64,000 nt of DNA from RUG14871 sp045539425 (lineage in GTDB: Bacteria; Bacillota_I; Bacilli_A; Erysipelotrichales; Erysipelotrichaceae), in NCBI GenBank assembly GCA_045539425.1, contig JAZQFH010000008.1, forward strand, positions 62,001 through 126,000, given 5' to 3'. Position 1 is the first letter of the stretch. The number at the start of each line of letters is the position of its first letter. Below, in pieces: positions 25,568 through 34,264 of the stretch. The notes beneath the pieces were generated by a model. That model did not search any database. It was not told where the DNA came from and saw only the letters and a list, made by a program, of their open reading frames with translations. The position numbers and the translations under genes are program-made.

Positions 25568-27898
25568 TTAGAACGGAGCCGTGTAGTAATTCTGCTGATA
25601 GATATCCGTGATCTGGTATGTGGAGAGAATCTTGTAAGAAGAGATGTCCACATCCGCAATGTAGGCTTTCTCGCCAACCGTGAGCGGTTTGCCCAGTGTA
25701 CGGGAATTCTCGTATTCTCCGTTGTAGTTATAGTAATCGCAGACAAGTTCAATGACATCGCCTTTCATTAATCCGCTGCGGACTTCCGCGTTGGTCGTGA
25801 CTTCACCTTCGTCTTTGAGACTGACTGTCAGATTCAGGGTTTCGCCACTTCCGAGAGCGTCATTGCGCTTGGCAACCTGGCCTTCGTATTCATCGAGGTC
25901 ATACAAGACGCCGATGATTTCGCCGTTCGGGTTTTCATCCGTGAAGCTGATGAGAAGGTTGGCGCGTTCGTCATTGAGTAAGACCGGAATGTAGCCGTTG
26001 ATGATATAGTCTTCTTCGTCTCCGATCGTATTGATGTAGTAGTACGGTGCCACTTCATAGTTTTCACCGTCAAAGCTGAGTGCCAGCCAGGAAGTTGTCG
26101 CATTTCCGATCAGGTTGCCGTTATCGTCAATGTCATAGACATTGTCGCTGCCCAGATCGATATATCCTTCGCCGTCATCCACAAAGGCATGCAGCTGAAG
26201 CTTGTCGACGAGTGCCCACTGTTTTTCGGAAAGGGCGATCTTGTTGTTCTTCCAGTTCAGATCCGCATCGAAGTGATTTTCCGTGATGTATTCGGCAACG
26301 GAGCGCGTATCGATGTTGCTGCGGCCGAACAGCATGTTCATGCCGAGTTCCAAAAGCAGGGAGTACGGATCGTAGGATGCCGTCTGCTGCTGCGGCACTG
26401 TCTGCTGCTGCTGGGACGGAGCTGTTCCTCCGAGGAAGAGGTTCAGTAGCTGTAATACATCATCCGTACTGCTCTGTGAAGAGTACGTGTTGTTGCTGTA
26501 GGAGTTGTTCTGCAGCGATGCGTATGGATTGGTTGTACCACCCGAAGCAACCTGTCCGCCGCTCTGATAGGAGGTGAAGGAACGGATGCAGTTGCTGTAG
26601 GATTCATCCATCTCGATGGAATCGTAAACCTTTAATACGCGGTTGATATAATTCAGAGAACGGTAAGGGAAGTAGATGGAAAGCCCGTAGGAGTTTGCCA
26701 TATCCTTCGTTGTCTGATTGTATTTGATGCTGTTTAATAATGCCTTTGCCAGATCATTTCCTTCCTGCGTATTGACGCGGGAGGACATATCGACGAGGTC
26801 TACCATATCGATCTTCTGTGCCGAGGCGAATTCACGGGAACCGCTTCTGGCCTGGGAGATCGTTCTGTACTGCTGATTGGCAATCATCTGCTGGGATGAT
26901 GTCGAGAATGCTTTCAGCTTGGATGGAACCGTTGCTTCAAATTCCGCCAGGTCGATTAAGGAAAGCGTGCCGCTCTGCTGCGGAACACGGCGCTGTGTTT
27001 CGGAAATGAAGCTGTCGATGATGTTCTTGCCGATTTCAATCGTCGGCATGGAAGTGTTGGCAGAAAGTTTTGTGAGCCAGTCCGTGTAGTACCAGCCGAT
27101 GCCCGGTTCGCTCTCTTCGGAGGCAACCATGTAGTCGGCATGCTTGCTCAGCATGAGAGCTGTTTCCGTGGTGCCCATTAAGCAGGTATCAAATCCGATG
27201 AAGTCCCATTTGACATCCGCTGCCGTTAATACCTGGTCGATTTCCGCAATGTCCATGTTTCCGGCATTGGCGTATTTTTCATCATAGCCGTATCCGCCGA
27301 TCGTTCCGGAACCGTGGTCCCAGAAGATGAGGTCATAACGGTCTGCCTCGAAGTTATCCACGCCCCATTCAATGAAGGAGAGCAGATTGTTCGGGTCGAC
27401 CATGGCCGCATTACCGGCATTGTCAATTAAGCGTTCGACCTGACCGCCATTGCTGATCTTGTAGACCTGGTTGACGGAGTTGGAGATCCAGTTGATATGC
27501 CAGGACTTGCAGCCGCCGGTATAAACAATCAGGTTGATATTGTCGGAGATCGTCGCATTTGCCATTTCCTGCAGGTCGTAGGAAGCCATGGCGCTGCGGC
27601 TCTCCAAGTCCGTTCCGCACATATAGACAAGGATCGTGATGGTATCACGTCCGCCTCCGCGGATCGTTGTGAATTTGTTGCGGGCGCTGCTGTCCACGCT
27701 GGTATTCAGCTTACCGGTATTGGAACCCAAAGACCATGTAGAGGAATAGGTGGTGGAAGCACCCGTATAATAATCGAAAATGGAAGCACGGGAATCATTT
27801 TCCGGTTCCTTGTTTTTGCCGTTGATGAAGAGGTATGTTCCAACCAGTGCGGCAACGACCAGTAAAACCAGAATCGTGCGTAAGCCTTTGTTTTTCAT
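25568..27898 (-). CDS. Membrane-anchored clostripain-like (C11) cysteine peptidase
   Basis: 776 residues. One N-terminal helix (about 7-26) with a short basic cytoplasmic end places the rest outside. The C11 catalytic domain (about 80-440) has His195 in FWDHGSG and Cys239 in FDTCLMG, the clostripain dyad. A Ser/Asn/Gln-rich linker follows (about 455-525, with short Gln runs), then a beta-rich C-terminal region of about 250 residues of unknown function. C11 enzymes usually cut after Arg or Lys and mature by self-cleavage. It is the last gene of a three-gene operon behind a 56-residue peptide, four bases after that gene's stop. Confidence 0.92.
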   Translation of the reverse strand: MKNKGLRTILVLLVVAALVGTYLFINGKNKEPENDSRASIFDYYTGASTTYSSTWSLGSNTGKLNTSVDSSARNKFTTIRGGGRDTITILVYMCGTDLESRSAMASYDLQEMANATISDNINLIVYTGGCKSWHINWISNSVNQVYKISNGGQVERLIDNAGNAAMVDPNNLLSFIEWGVDNFEADRYDLIFWDHGSGTIGGYGYDEKYANAGNMDIAEIDQVLTAADVKWDFIGFDTCLMGTTETALMLSKHADYMVASEESEPGIGWYYTDWLTKLSANTSMPTIEIGKNIIDSFISETQRRVPQQSGTLSLIDLAEFEATVPSKLKAFSTSSQQMIANQQYRTISQARSGSREFASAQKIDMVDLVDMSSRVNTQEGNDLAKALLNSIKYNQTTKDMANSYGLSIYFPYRSLNYINRVLKVYDSIEMDESYSNCIRSFTSYQSGGQVASGGTTNPYASLQNNSYSNNTYSSQSSTDDVLQLLNLFLGGTAPSQQQQTVPQQQTASYDPYSLLLELGMNMLFGRSNIDTRSVAEYITENHFDADLNWKNNKIALSEKQWALVDKLQLHAFVDDGEGYIDLGSDNVYDIDDNGNLIGNATTSWLALSFDGENYEVAPYYYINTIGDEEDYIINGYIPVLLNDERANLLISFTDENPNGEIIGVLYDLDEYEGQVAKRNDALGSGETLNLTVSLKDEGEVTTNAEVRSGLMKGDVIELVCDYYNYNGEYENSRTLGKPLTVGEKAYIADVDISSYKILSTYQITDIYQQNYYTAPF

Positions 27899-27902
27899 GA
27901 TG

Positions 27903-28073
27903 CTAGTTTCCTTTTCCGCCGAACAGTTTTTTTAATCCGTCCACGATGCTTTTGAGTCCCGTGGCACTTCCTTTTGTACCGACCGGACCGCCTTTGACGA
28001 TTTTGTCCGTCTTTTCAATTACGACTTCTTTATCGATGAGATTTTTCTTTCTCTGTACCGGTTTGTTTGCCAT
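27903..28073 (-). CDS. 56-residue basic peptide with amphipathic C-terminus
   Basis: This minus-strand gene fits exactly between two larger genes. AAGGAGGAATAAC precedes its ATG, with a TAACATG junction to the upstream gene, and its stop is four bases before the C11 peptidase start. The product is Lys-rich, without cysteine or a signal peptide. The first about 29 residues end in a Gly-Gly (KIVKGG) and the rest ends in an amphipathic cationic helix (GLKSIVDGLKKLFGG). It could be a small partner, inhibitor or substrate of the peptidase, or a precursor peptide; none is proven. Family not recognised. Confidence 0.7.
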   Translation of the reverse strand: MANKPVQRKKNLIDKEVVIEKTDKIVKGGPVGTKGSATGLKSIVDGLKKLFGGKGN

Positions 28074-28074
28074 G

Positions 28075-28632
28075 TTATTCCTCCTTGTTGATATGTTCTT
28101 TCAGGATACGCTCGATTTCCCTGGCGTTGGAAAGCGCCTGGGCATACTCTGCCGTATCTTTCTTATAGGCACCGAATGCGTTGGTACTGAAGCGGACGCG
28201 CTTCAGTGCACCACCCTGTAAGAGAAGGGTGAGGTAGACGTCATAATCCTCTTCACTGCCCGGATAGAGAACTTCTTCCACTTTGACATCCTGAATCTGA
28301 CGGAAGTAGAGTATGTCCGGGTTTTCCTGAAGCAAATCTTTCCGCTTGCTGAAGAGGAAGCGGTTGCGCTTCTCATCGAGGCAGAGACGGTATTTTCCGT
28401 CGAGTTCCAGATTTGCCTTGAACCGTTCCAGCTTCTTCAGATTTTTCAGACGGTAATTCAGATGCTGCTGCATGCGGAAGTTTGTTTTCTCTTTGATCTC
28501 CTCATCACTCAGAAACGGAGATGCCTTCTTCGCGCAGTCACGGCAGATGATGCCGTTTTTGGTTGGCTTGCTGCCGAAAGCGGATAACGGGTTCTGACAG
28601 AGAGAACATACTTCGGTATTGATGTTGCTCAT
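28075..28632 (-). CDS. Zinc-ribbon protein, DUF4428-like
   Basis: 185 residues, cytoplasmic. The N-terminal zinc ribbon has CSLCQ (about 9-13) and CRDCAKK (about 30-36). A charged helical linker and a beta-rich C-terminal half follow, possibly a PH-like domain. The N-terminus resembles DUF4428-type ribbons, tentatively. It heads the operon with the 56-residue peptide and the C11 peptidase. TATAAT on the minus strand near 28664-28669 and GGAGG before the ATG support the start. Role unknown; a regulatory or scaffold protein for a membrane process is a guess. Confidence 0.75.
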   Translation of the reverse strand: MSNINTEVCSLCQNPLSAFGSKPTKNGIICRDCAKKASPFLSDEEIKEKTNFRMQQHLNYRLKNLKKLERFKANLELDGKYRLCLDEKRNRFLFSKRKDLLQENPDILYFRQIQDVKVEEVLYPGSEEDYDVYLTLLLQGGALKRVRFSTNAFGAYKKDTAEYAQALSNAREIERILKEHINKEE

Positions 28633-28702
28633 TTGCGATCCTCCATAAATCTTTTCTTTATTTAAAATATTATATAATATTTTTATTTCTTCTATGTGAA
28701 CT

Positions 28703-29221
28703 TTACTGATAACGCGGTTCTTCCGTGAGTGCCTTTAAGAGCGGAAGGTATTCTTCTCTGACCAGCGTTTTCAGTTTGTCGTAATCTCCCTTTTCGAAGT
28801 CGGAGTCCTGATAGGCAGGCGAGACGCAGGTGGAGAGTAGGGTGTATTCCCCGTATTCCTTCATGCGGCAGCCTTCCCAGGTGTTCCGCTTCACGGTGAT
28901 CTGCGGGAGCTCTCCCGCAAGCAGATCCTGCCCGAGCACTTTCACTTCCGAAGAGCCGTCTTCATGAATTAAAAGCAGCTCTACCGCCGGACCGGAGTGG
29001 TGATACCACGTTTCATCGCTCTTCAGCCGGTGCATGCAGGAAAACATGCTCGGGGTTAAGAGAAAATGGATGGTGGAGCAGACCGGACGGTCCGTTGGAC
29101 GGTCCGGGGAAGTATTTGCTTTGATGATCTCATCCGAAACATAGGGCTGGGACCAGAGGCCGCCTTCGCCAATCAGCGGCTTCAGCTTCAGAATCCGGAT
29201 GACTTCTTCTTTTGGTATCAT
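28703..29221 (-). CDS. Cupin protein, DUF985 family
   Basis: 172 residues, single cupin fold. The conserved block MHRLKSDETWYHHSG (about 63-77) carries the two His and the Glu typical of DUF985 (yeast YML079w-like) proteins; WEGC and LLSTCVSPAY follow later. No enzyme activity is firmly known for the family, although sugar or nucleotide-sugar binding has been suggested. It starts nine bases after the SDR gene, so the two form an operon. Confidence 0.88.
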   Translation of the reverse strand: MIPKEEVIRILKLKPLIGEGGLWSQPYVSDEIIKANTSPDRPTDRPVCSTIHFLLTPSMFSCMHRLKSDETWYHHSGPAVELLLIHEDGSSEVKVLGQDLLAGELPQITVKRNTWEGCRMKEYGEYTLLSTCVSPAYQDSDFEKGDYDKLKTLVREEYLPLLKALTEEPRYQ

Positions 29222-29230
29222 GGGCTTCTC

Positions 29231-30004
29231 CTATTCCAGATGATTGTCAAAATACGGTGCGAGATTCACGCCGCAGTCAACGGTGAGCGTTTCACCGGTC
29301 ACCGCACTGGAGAGGTCACTGGCAAAGAAGAGGGCAACTCTGCCGATCTCTTCCGCATTTACCAGCCGATGCAGTGCACTGCGCTCACTGTAGCTTTCCC
29401 GCCATCCCGGAATGAACTTTTCCTGACCTTCCTTATAGATTAATCCGGGGGCAATGCAGTTGACGCGGATGTTCGGCCCAAGCTTCTGGGCGAAGCATCT
29501 TGTCAGCATTTCCACGCCTGCCTTGCTCACGCCGTAGTGAATCAGATTCTCAGCGGGATTAGTCGCATTGATGGAAGAGATATTGATGATGCTTCCTTTC
29601 TCCATGAGCTTACTGATCTCACGGGAGAGAAAGAAGACACCTTTGGTATTGGTGTTCAGCATGTCTTCCCAGTCCTCTTCCGAGATCATGTCCAGCGATC
29701 GGGCAGGATAGATCCCGGCGTTGTTAACTAAAACATCGATGCGTCCGAAGGTTTCCTTTAAGAAGGTGCAGAATGTCTGAATGCTTTCCGTGTTGGCAAC
29801 ATTCAGCTGATACAGCGTAAGCGGATCTTCCGCGTGCTCCTCTTTCATTCTGAGCGCTTCCGCTTCGGAATGATAGTAGGTCGCAATCACATTGGCCTTT
29901 GCCTTTAGAAAGACTTCAGTGATCTGTCTGCCTGCGCCGCTGACACCGCCCGTAATGACGACGTTTTTTCCCTGAAAACTGAGTAGAGACGGATAATCTG
30001 ACAT
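29231..30004 (-). CDS. Short-chain dehydrogenase/reductase
   Basis: 257 residues from the ATG at 30004, which has GTGAGGTG upstream; the longer frame to 30028 runs through the leader. Classical SDR features: the cofactor motif TGGVSGAGRQ (about 18-27, a TGxxxGxG variant), NNAGIYP (about 92-98), a catalytic Ser in NISSINAT and YGVSK (about 150-155, Tyr and Lys). It reduces or oxidises a hydroxyl or carbonyl with NAD(P)H. The partner cupin does not define the substrate. Confidence 0.9.
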   Translation of the reverse strand: MSDYPSLLSFQGKNVVITGGVSGAGRQITEVFLKAKANVIATYYHSEAEALRMKEEHAEDPLTLYQLNVANTESIQTFCTFLKETFGRIDVLVNNAGIYPARSLDMISEEDWEDMLNTNTKGVFFLSREISKLMEKGSIINISSINATNPAENLIHYGVSKAGVEMLTRCFAQKLGPNIRVNCIAPGLIYKEGQEKFIPGWRESYSERSALHRLVNAEEIGRVALFFASDLSSAVTGETLTVDCGVNLAPYFDNHLE

Positions 30005-30124
30005 GATACACCTCACATACCTTTCCAAGTATATTATCTGTAATCATTGTATCATACGGGTGTAACTTATCTTTGAAAATCGACAACTTATCTGAAAACG
30101 GCAGGGGAGAAATAGATATTTTTC

Positions 30125-30154
30125 TTCTGTTGTTTTATAATGAAATCAACAGAA
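30125..30154 (+). promoter_or_regulatory. Inverted repeat around the -10 box: candidate operator
   Basis: TTCTGTTG (30125-30132) and CAACAGAA (30147-30154) form a perfect 8-bp inverted repeat with a 14-base centre. The centre contains TATAAT (30136-30141). A dimeric repressor bound here would block the promoter of the zinc-ribbon gene at 30169. Confidence 0.55.
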
Positions 30155-30168
30155 ATGAGGTGTGGTTT

Positions 30169-30804
30169 ATGGCATTAATTACCTGCCCGGAATGCGGTCA
30201 GAAAATTTCCAGCGAAAGCGAATACTGCGTTCATTGCGGCTTCCCGATCAATAAGAAAGTGACACTGGGTCCGAATGATTACGTGGTCGTTGTCACAGGA
30301 CACAGCGGAACCACAGTTACACAGGCGATTCAGGCATTGGTGAGTGTCTGCGGATATACGACAAGCGAAGCGAATGAGATCATGAGCAATCTGCCGCAGG
30401 AAATCGTCCTCGGTGTCAGCAAGGACACGGCAGTTTCCGTTGCCCAGGGACTGGATGCGGAAGGGCTGGATGTCACTATTTATTATGGCGAGGAAACGGT
30501 TCCGTTTACGGTGAAACGTTATGAAGGAAGCGGCTTCTGGAAGACGCTCGGTATTCTGGGATTGATCAACAGTTCGATGCGTCGCTCAGTCTACTACCGT
30601 CCATACCGTACGGTTTACCGTCCGCGCAGATATGCGGTACCGCGTCCGCGTGTGACAATCTTCGGAACTCCGCACATCAACCGGAATTCGAATCCGCGTT
30701 TCGGCGGACCTGTGAGCGGCCCGGCCAGAGCGAAAGGCCCGGGAAACGGACGCCCGGGAAATAACCCGCTCAAAGGCGGAAACAACCGCGGTTTCAACAA
30801 ATAA
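30169..30804 (+). CDS. Zinc-ribbon protein with ribosomal L7/L12-like domain and Gly/Arg/Pro tail
   Basis: 211 residues from the ATG at 30169 (GAGGTGTG upstream; the longer frame spans the promoter). A double-CxxC zinc ribbon (CPECG at 6-10, CVHCG at 20-24) is followed by about 65 residues (about 36-105) whose pattern resembles the C-terminal domain of ribosomal protein L7/L12: an AIQALVSVCG helix, then LPQEIVLGVSKDTAVSVAQG. The last about 90 residues are basic and rich in Arg, Gly, Pro and Asn, as in nucleic-acid-binding tails. A role at the ribosome or on RNA is inferred only from this layout. Confidence 0.75.
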   Translation: MALITCPECGQKISSESEYCVHCGFPINKKVTLGPNDYVVVVTGHSGTTVTQAIQALVSVCGYTTSEANEIMSNLPQEIVLGVSKDTAVSVAQGLDAEGLDVTIYYGEETVPFTVKRYEGSGFWKTLGILGLINSSMRRSVYYRPYRTVYRPRRYAVPRPRVTIFGTPHINRNSNPRFGGPVSGPARAKGPGNGRPGNNPLKGGNNRGFNK

Positions 30805-30810
30805 TCCTAT

Positions 30811-30839
30811 AGGGTCATCCTTCACGGGTGATCCTTTTC
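30811..30839 (+). terminator. Terminator after the zinc-ribbon gene
   Basis: AGGGTCATCC pairs with GGGTGATCCT (two wobble pairs) around a 5-base loop, then TTTTCTTT. Confidence 0.75.
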
Positions 30840-30868
30840 TTTCGCTTAAAAAGAAGGACGATTTATAT

Positions 30869-30874
30869 TATACT
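30869..30874 (+). promoter_or_regulatory. -10 box placing the start at the ATG (leaderless)
   Basis: TATACT ends six bases before the ATG at 30881 (intervening TTAGGT), so transcription would start at the initiation codon itself. Confidence 0.6.
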
Positions 30875-30880
30875 TTAGGT

Positions 30881-32182
30881 ATGCGGATCGTCTTTTTTGT
30901 GAATCGTGAAGTCTATTTTGCGGAGGAATACGCTCTGTTTTTTCAGAGCGCAAAAGAGCGCCACGAAGTTTATTTTGTATCCAATGAACCTTTACTGGGA
31001 GTAGAGGAAGGGGCACTTGTTATGTTTTCCAAGCCGTTTGAGGCGAAATGCCTTCTGAAAAAGGAAAGTATCTATCCATACTATCAGGCAATCAAGCGCC
31101 TTCATCCGGATCTGCTGCATACCTTTTTGAAGCAGGATGTGGGCTTATTAGCCTATTACGCTTCCGAGCATTTGAGTGTACCGCTTCTGTTCAGCGCGCC
31201 AAACGAAAAGAGTTCCGCGATAAATGTCACAAAGCATCTGAATGCGGAGTATGCCAGACGGCTCAACTACCATATCGATAAGCTTTACAGCCATGTCCGT
31301 ATCACGGAAGTGGATCCGAAGGAGGATTCTATCTGGGAAGTGATGGAAACCGTATGGAAAAAGAGCAGGGAAGATTACCTTGTCAAAGATGTGAATTTCC
31401 GCGATGACAGCGTGCTCGTCACCCTGGAAAACCCGACGGGGGAAATCGACCTCTTACTGCCGTTAGATGCCTATGCCGACTATCATCTCAGAATCGGCAA
31501 TCCGTTAGAGCGCACCGTGATCTCTGATCTTTTAAAGGAAGAGCGCTTATTTGAAGCGTATCGGAAAGCGCTGGAAAAACTGAAATATCAGGACAGAAGC
31601 GAGAAGGAACTGCATGACTATCTGAGACGCTACTGTCATTTGGAGGAAGAGGAAACACAGGAACTCTTAAGCCGCTTAAAGAGGAAAGGCTACGTAAATG
31701 ATGAGCGCTATGCACTTGAAGCAACAGAGAGCTTAAAAGCTCAGCAGATCGGACCGTCCGCCGTGAAGGCCAGACTGCAGAAAAAGGGAATCCGGCAGGA
31801 AATCCTGAATGACGTTTTACAGCAGTTTGACAATGAAGAAACGCTCGAGATGGCGAAAGAATATGCGAGTAAAGCGGAAAAGCAGATCCGTAACAAGTCG
31901 CTGAAACAAAAAAAGTCGATCTTAAAGACGAAGCTGCTTCAAAGAGGGTATAATAGTGAGGTAAGCGAGCAGGTTCTTTCCGAACTGGATTTGTCTCAGG
32001 ATGCCTCAGAGGAAGAGGAGATTCTGGAAAAAGCCTTTGAAAAGGCATATCGCCGCTATAAACGCAAATACAGCGGGAATAAACTGAGGGACAATCTGTT
32101 CCGCTATCTGTTGACGCAGGGATTCTCCTATGAGTCCATCAGCCTGCTTTGGAATAAGTACGAGGAGTTAGATTATGATTAA
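30881..32182 (+). CDS. recX: Fusion of a glycosyltransferase-like N-terminal domain to RecX
   Basis: 433 residues, against about 150-270 for ordinary RecX. Residues about 165-430 are RecX: a short beta region, then repeated three-helix modules (AYRKALEKL, RSEKELHDYLRR, GYVNDERYALEATES, GPSAVKARLQKKGI, LLQRGYN), typical of the RecA regulator. Residues about 1-160 look instead like the N-terminal half of a GT-B glycosyltransferase: MRIVFFVNREVYF, HEVYFVSNEP, then HPDLLHTF and VPLLFSAPNE. No stop or restart separates them. It overlaps yhaM by eight bases and appears to be translated from a leaderless mRNA. Confidence 0.8.
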   Translation: MRIVFFVNREVYFAEEYALFFQSAKERHEVYFVSNEPLLGVEEGALVMFSKPFEAKCLLKKESIYPYYQAIKRLHPDLLHTFLKQDVGLLAYYASEHLSVPLLFSAPNEKSSAINVTKHLNAEYARRLNYHIDKLYSHVRITEVDPKEDSIWEVMETVWKKSREDYLVKDVNFRDDSVLVTLENPTGEIDLLLPLDAYADYHLRIGNPLERTVISDLLKEERLFEAYRKALEKLKYQDRSEKELHDYLRRYCHLEEEETQELLSRLKRKGYVNDERYALEATESLKAQQIGPSAVKARLQKKGIRQEILNDVLQQFDNEETLEMAKEYASKAEKQIRNKSLKQKKSILKTKLLQRGYNSEVSEQVLSELDLSQDASEEEEILEKAFEKAYRRYKRKYSGNKLRDNLFRYLLTQGFSYESISLLWNKYEELDYD

Positions 32183-33119
32183 GAAATATATTGCCGATTT
32201 TCTGGAAGGGGAACTGATCAGCACTCCATTACTGATCAGCAATGTGAATAAGGGTGTTACCAGCAACGGAGCGCCGTATCTTTCCATTACCTTCACGGAT
32301 AAGACCGGCAGCATCGAGGGAAAACTGTGGGATGTCAAGGAAGAGCAGATCGCCGTCTGCAAGAACGGCAGCGTGGTGCTGGTCGACTGCGACATCTTCA
32401 AATACAAGAACAACCTGCAGGCAAAGGTACACCGCGTCAGCACGCTGAGTGAAGGGGAGTACCGCCTGGAGGACTTCCTGGTTTCTTCCGAGATTCCGAA
32501 TGCGACTTTGAAAAAGGGCATTTTCGATACGATTGGCGAGATCCATAATCCGATTCTGCATGAGATCGTCTTAAAGGCAGTCACGGATGCGGGTGAGGAT
32601 TTCTTCAACTATCCGGCCGCTTCCAAAAACCATCACAACTATGTCGGCGGACTGGCGGAACATGTCTACGGCATGTTACAGGTGGGCAAGGCGCTCTGTG
32701 AGATCTATCCGATGCTGAACCGGGATCTCTTGCTCAGCGGAATCATCGTGCACGATATCGGCAAGCTGGAAGAACTGAGCGGGAATCTGGTGACGGAGTA
32801 CACAAACAGCGGCAAGCTGCTCGGACACATTTCCATCATGCAGGCAAGACTCTTACAGATCGCAACGGAGCTGAAACTGGAAGAGACGGAAGAAGTCCTG
32901 CTGCTGAGACATATGATCCTGTCTCATCACGGGGAATACGAATACGGCTCCCCGGTCTTACCGATGACACCGGAAGCGGAAGTGCTGAATTTCATTGACA
33001 ATATCGATGCCAGAATGAACATGCTGAACCGGGCCATGAAAGAGGTCAAACCGGGTGAATTCACAAGCCGCATCTACTCCCTGGACAGCCGCAGCTTCTA
33101 TAAAAACAAATTAAAATAG
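32175..33119 (+). CDS. yhaM: 3'-5' exoribonuclease YhaM family
   Basis: 314 residues. An N-terminal OB-fold nucleic-acid-binding domain (about 15-90) is followed by an HD metal-dependent phosphohydrolase domain: KNHHNYVGGLAEHVYGM (about 150-166), the HDIGK doublet (about 193-197) and a later SHHGEYEYGSP. In Bacillus, YhaM trims RNA and single-stranded DNA from the 3' end. The start overlaps the recX-like gene, so the two are translated together. Confidence 0.95.
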   Translation: MIKKYIADFLEGELISTPLLISNVNKGVTSNGAPYLSITFTDKTGSIEGKLWDVKEEQIAVCKNGSVVLVDCDIFKYKNNLQAKVHRVSTLSEGEYRLEDFLVSSEIPNATLKKGIFDTIGEIHNPILHEIVLKAVTDAGEDFFNYPAASKNHHNYVGGLAEHVYGMLQVGKALCEIYPMLNRDLLLSGIIVHDIGKLEELSGNLVTEYTNSGKLLGHISIMQARLLQIATELKLEETEEVLLLRHMILSHHGEYEYGSPVLPMTPEAEVLNFIDNIDARMNMLNRAMKEVKPGEFTSRIYSLDSRSFYKNKLK

Positions 33120-33128
33120 GAATCATAC

Positions 33129-33180
33129 AAAACAGGCGGGAAATCGTAGGATTTTACGTATAACCGGCCTGTTTTTTTTG
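33129..33180 (+). terminator. Terminator after yhaM
   Basis: AAAACAGGC (33129-33137) pairs with GCCTGTTTT (33167-33175) over a long loop, followed by a run of T. Confidence 0.85.
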
Positions 33181-33271
33181 TTATCATATTATTTAGGGAG
33201 TTAAAATCTGATAATACGGAAAGATCAGGGATCTGTTCTTTCCCAAAAGACTTGACAAGGGAGAAAAAGAA

Positions 33272-34192
33272 ATGAAAAGAAAAATGCTGTTTGTCATTCT
33301 GATGCTCGTCTGCCTTCTGAGCGGATGTTCGGATCCGAATGAAAAGTTTACCGGTATGAACGGTGACTACAAACTGGAGAGCGGAATCATTTACAATGCC
33401 GGGAAAGAACAAAACGTCAATTCCAACAGCGGGATGTTCTTTACAATTACGGATATGGAGAAGGTAAACTACCGCGCCGGTACGGATGTCTATATTGACG
33501 GAACGATTACGGAAAAGGAAATCAACGATGATGTGATTACCTGCAAAGTCTCTTTTGAGAAAACCGATGACTTCCCGTGGTCTACCACATACTTCACTTA
33601 TGATTTAAAGGATCCGGATATCATCAACTATAAGATGGTGAAGGAAGAAAACCAGACGGAACCGTCTGAGGCAAATCTGGGAGTTGTTCTGAATTACGTC
33701 AGAAAAGCCGAAGGAGAAAAGGATACCATCACGTTTGATGGTACCAACTTTGAAACCTTCCTCACAGTTGAAAGCGGTGATGATGTGATTGATAAATCGC
33801 AGGTTCTGGAATTCCAGGACGGAGAAGTAACGGATATTGACATGACGTATTATCTGAAGGCATCAGAGGGATATGATTCTCTGAATCTGGATGTTACGGT
33901 CACCGGCGATGACCGCTTCCTCTATGAGAAAGCCACGGTGACTTTCACCTTATACGGCACCATTTCCAATCCGTGGGCAGTTCTGGAGAGCCTGGGTACA
34001 ACGGTGGATCCTGCCAAGAAGAAGATGATGGATGTCTCTGAGATGATCACCATTGAGCTGGATGAGAACGGTAACGGTCAGGGTACGGTCACCATTCCGT
34101 GCTTTGGAGAATTCAATCTGGAAAACTGCATTAACGATTACGACCTCCGCTCCAAATACACAGCCAGCGGAACGGCAATCATCAAGAGATAG
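33272..34192 (+). CDS. Lipoprotein of unknown function
   Basis: 306 residues. The signal peptide ends in LLSGC (Cys19 lipidated), so the protein sits on the outer face of the membrane. The remainder is beta-rich and acidic with no Cys-based or catalytic motif that I recognise. GGGAG precedes the ATG. It is flanked by terminators, so it is probably monocistronic. No neighbouring gene suggests a role. Confidence 0.8.
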   Translation: MKRKMLFVILMLVCLLSGCSDPNEKFTGMNGDYKLESGIIYNAGKEQNVNSNSGMFFTITDMEKVNYRAGTDVYIDGTITEKEINDDVITCKVSFEKTDDFPWSTTYFTYDLKDPDIINYKMVKEENQTEPSEANLGVVLNYVRKAEGEKDTITFDGTNFETFLTVESGDDVIDKSQVLEFQDGEVTDIDMTYYLKASEGYDSLNLDVTVTGDDRFLYEKATVTFTLYGTISNPWAVLESLGTTVDPAKKKMMDVSEMITIELDENGNGQGTVTIPCFGEFNLENCINDYDLRSKYTASGTAIIKR

Positions 34193-34224
34193 ATTTCTCT
34201 TTCCGAAAAGATAAAAACAGATAC

Positions 34225-34264
34225 AAAAGCGCCGCAGCCGTAAGCAAGCTGCGACGCTTTTTCT
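34225..34264. terminator. Bidirectional terminator between the lipoprotein and trpZ-like gene
   Basis: AAAAGCG-CGCAGC pairs with GCTGCG-CGCTTTTT around a 9-base loop with one mismatch. T-rich and A-rich flanks suit both converging transcripts. Confidence 0.9.

Noticed and set aside
26340..26530. CAG/CTG-like run in the C11 peptidase gene as a microsatellite
   Set aside because: It encodes a short Gln-rich linker in frame with mixed codons; ordinary low-complexity spacer.
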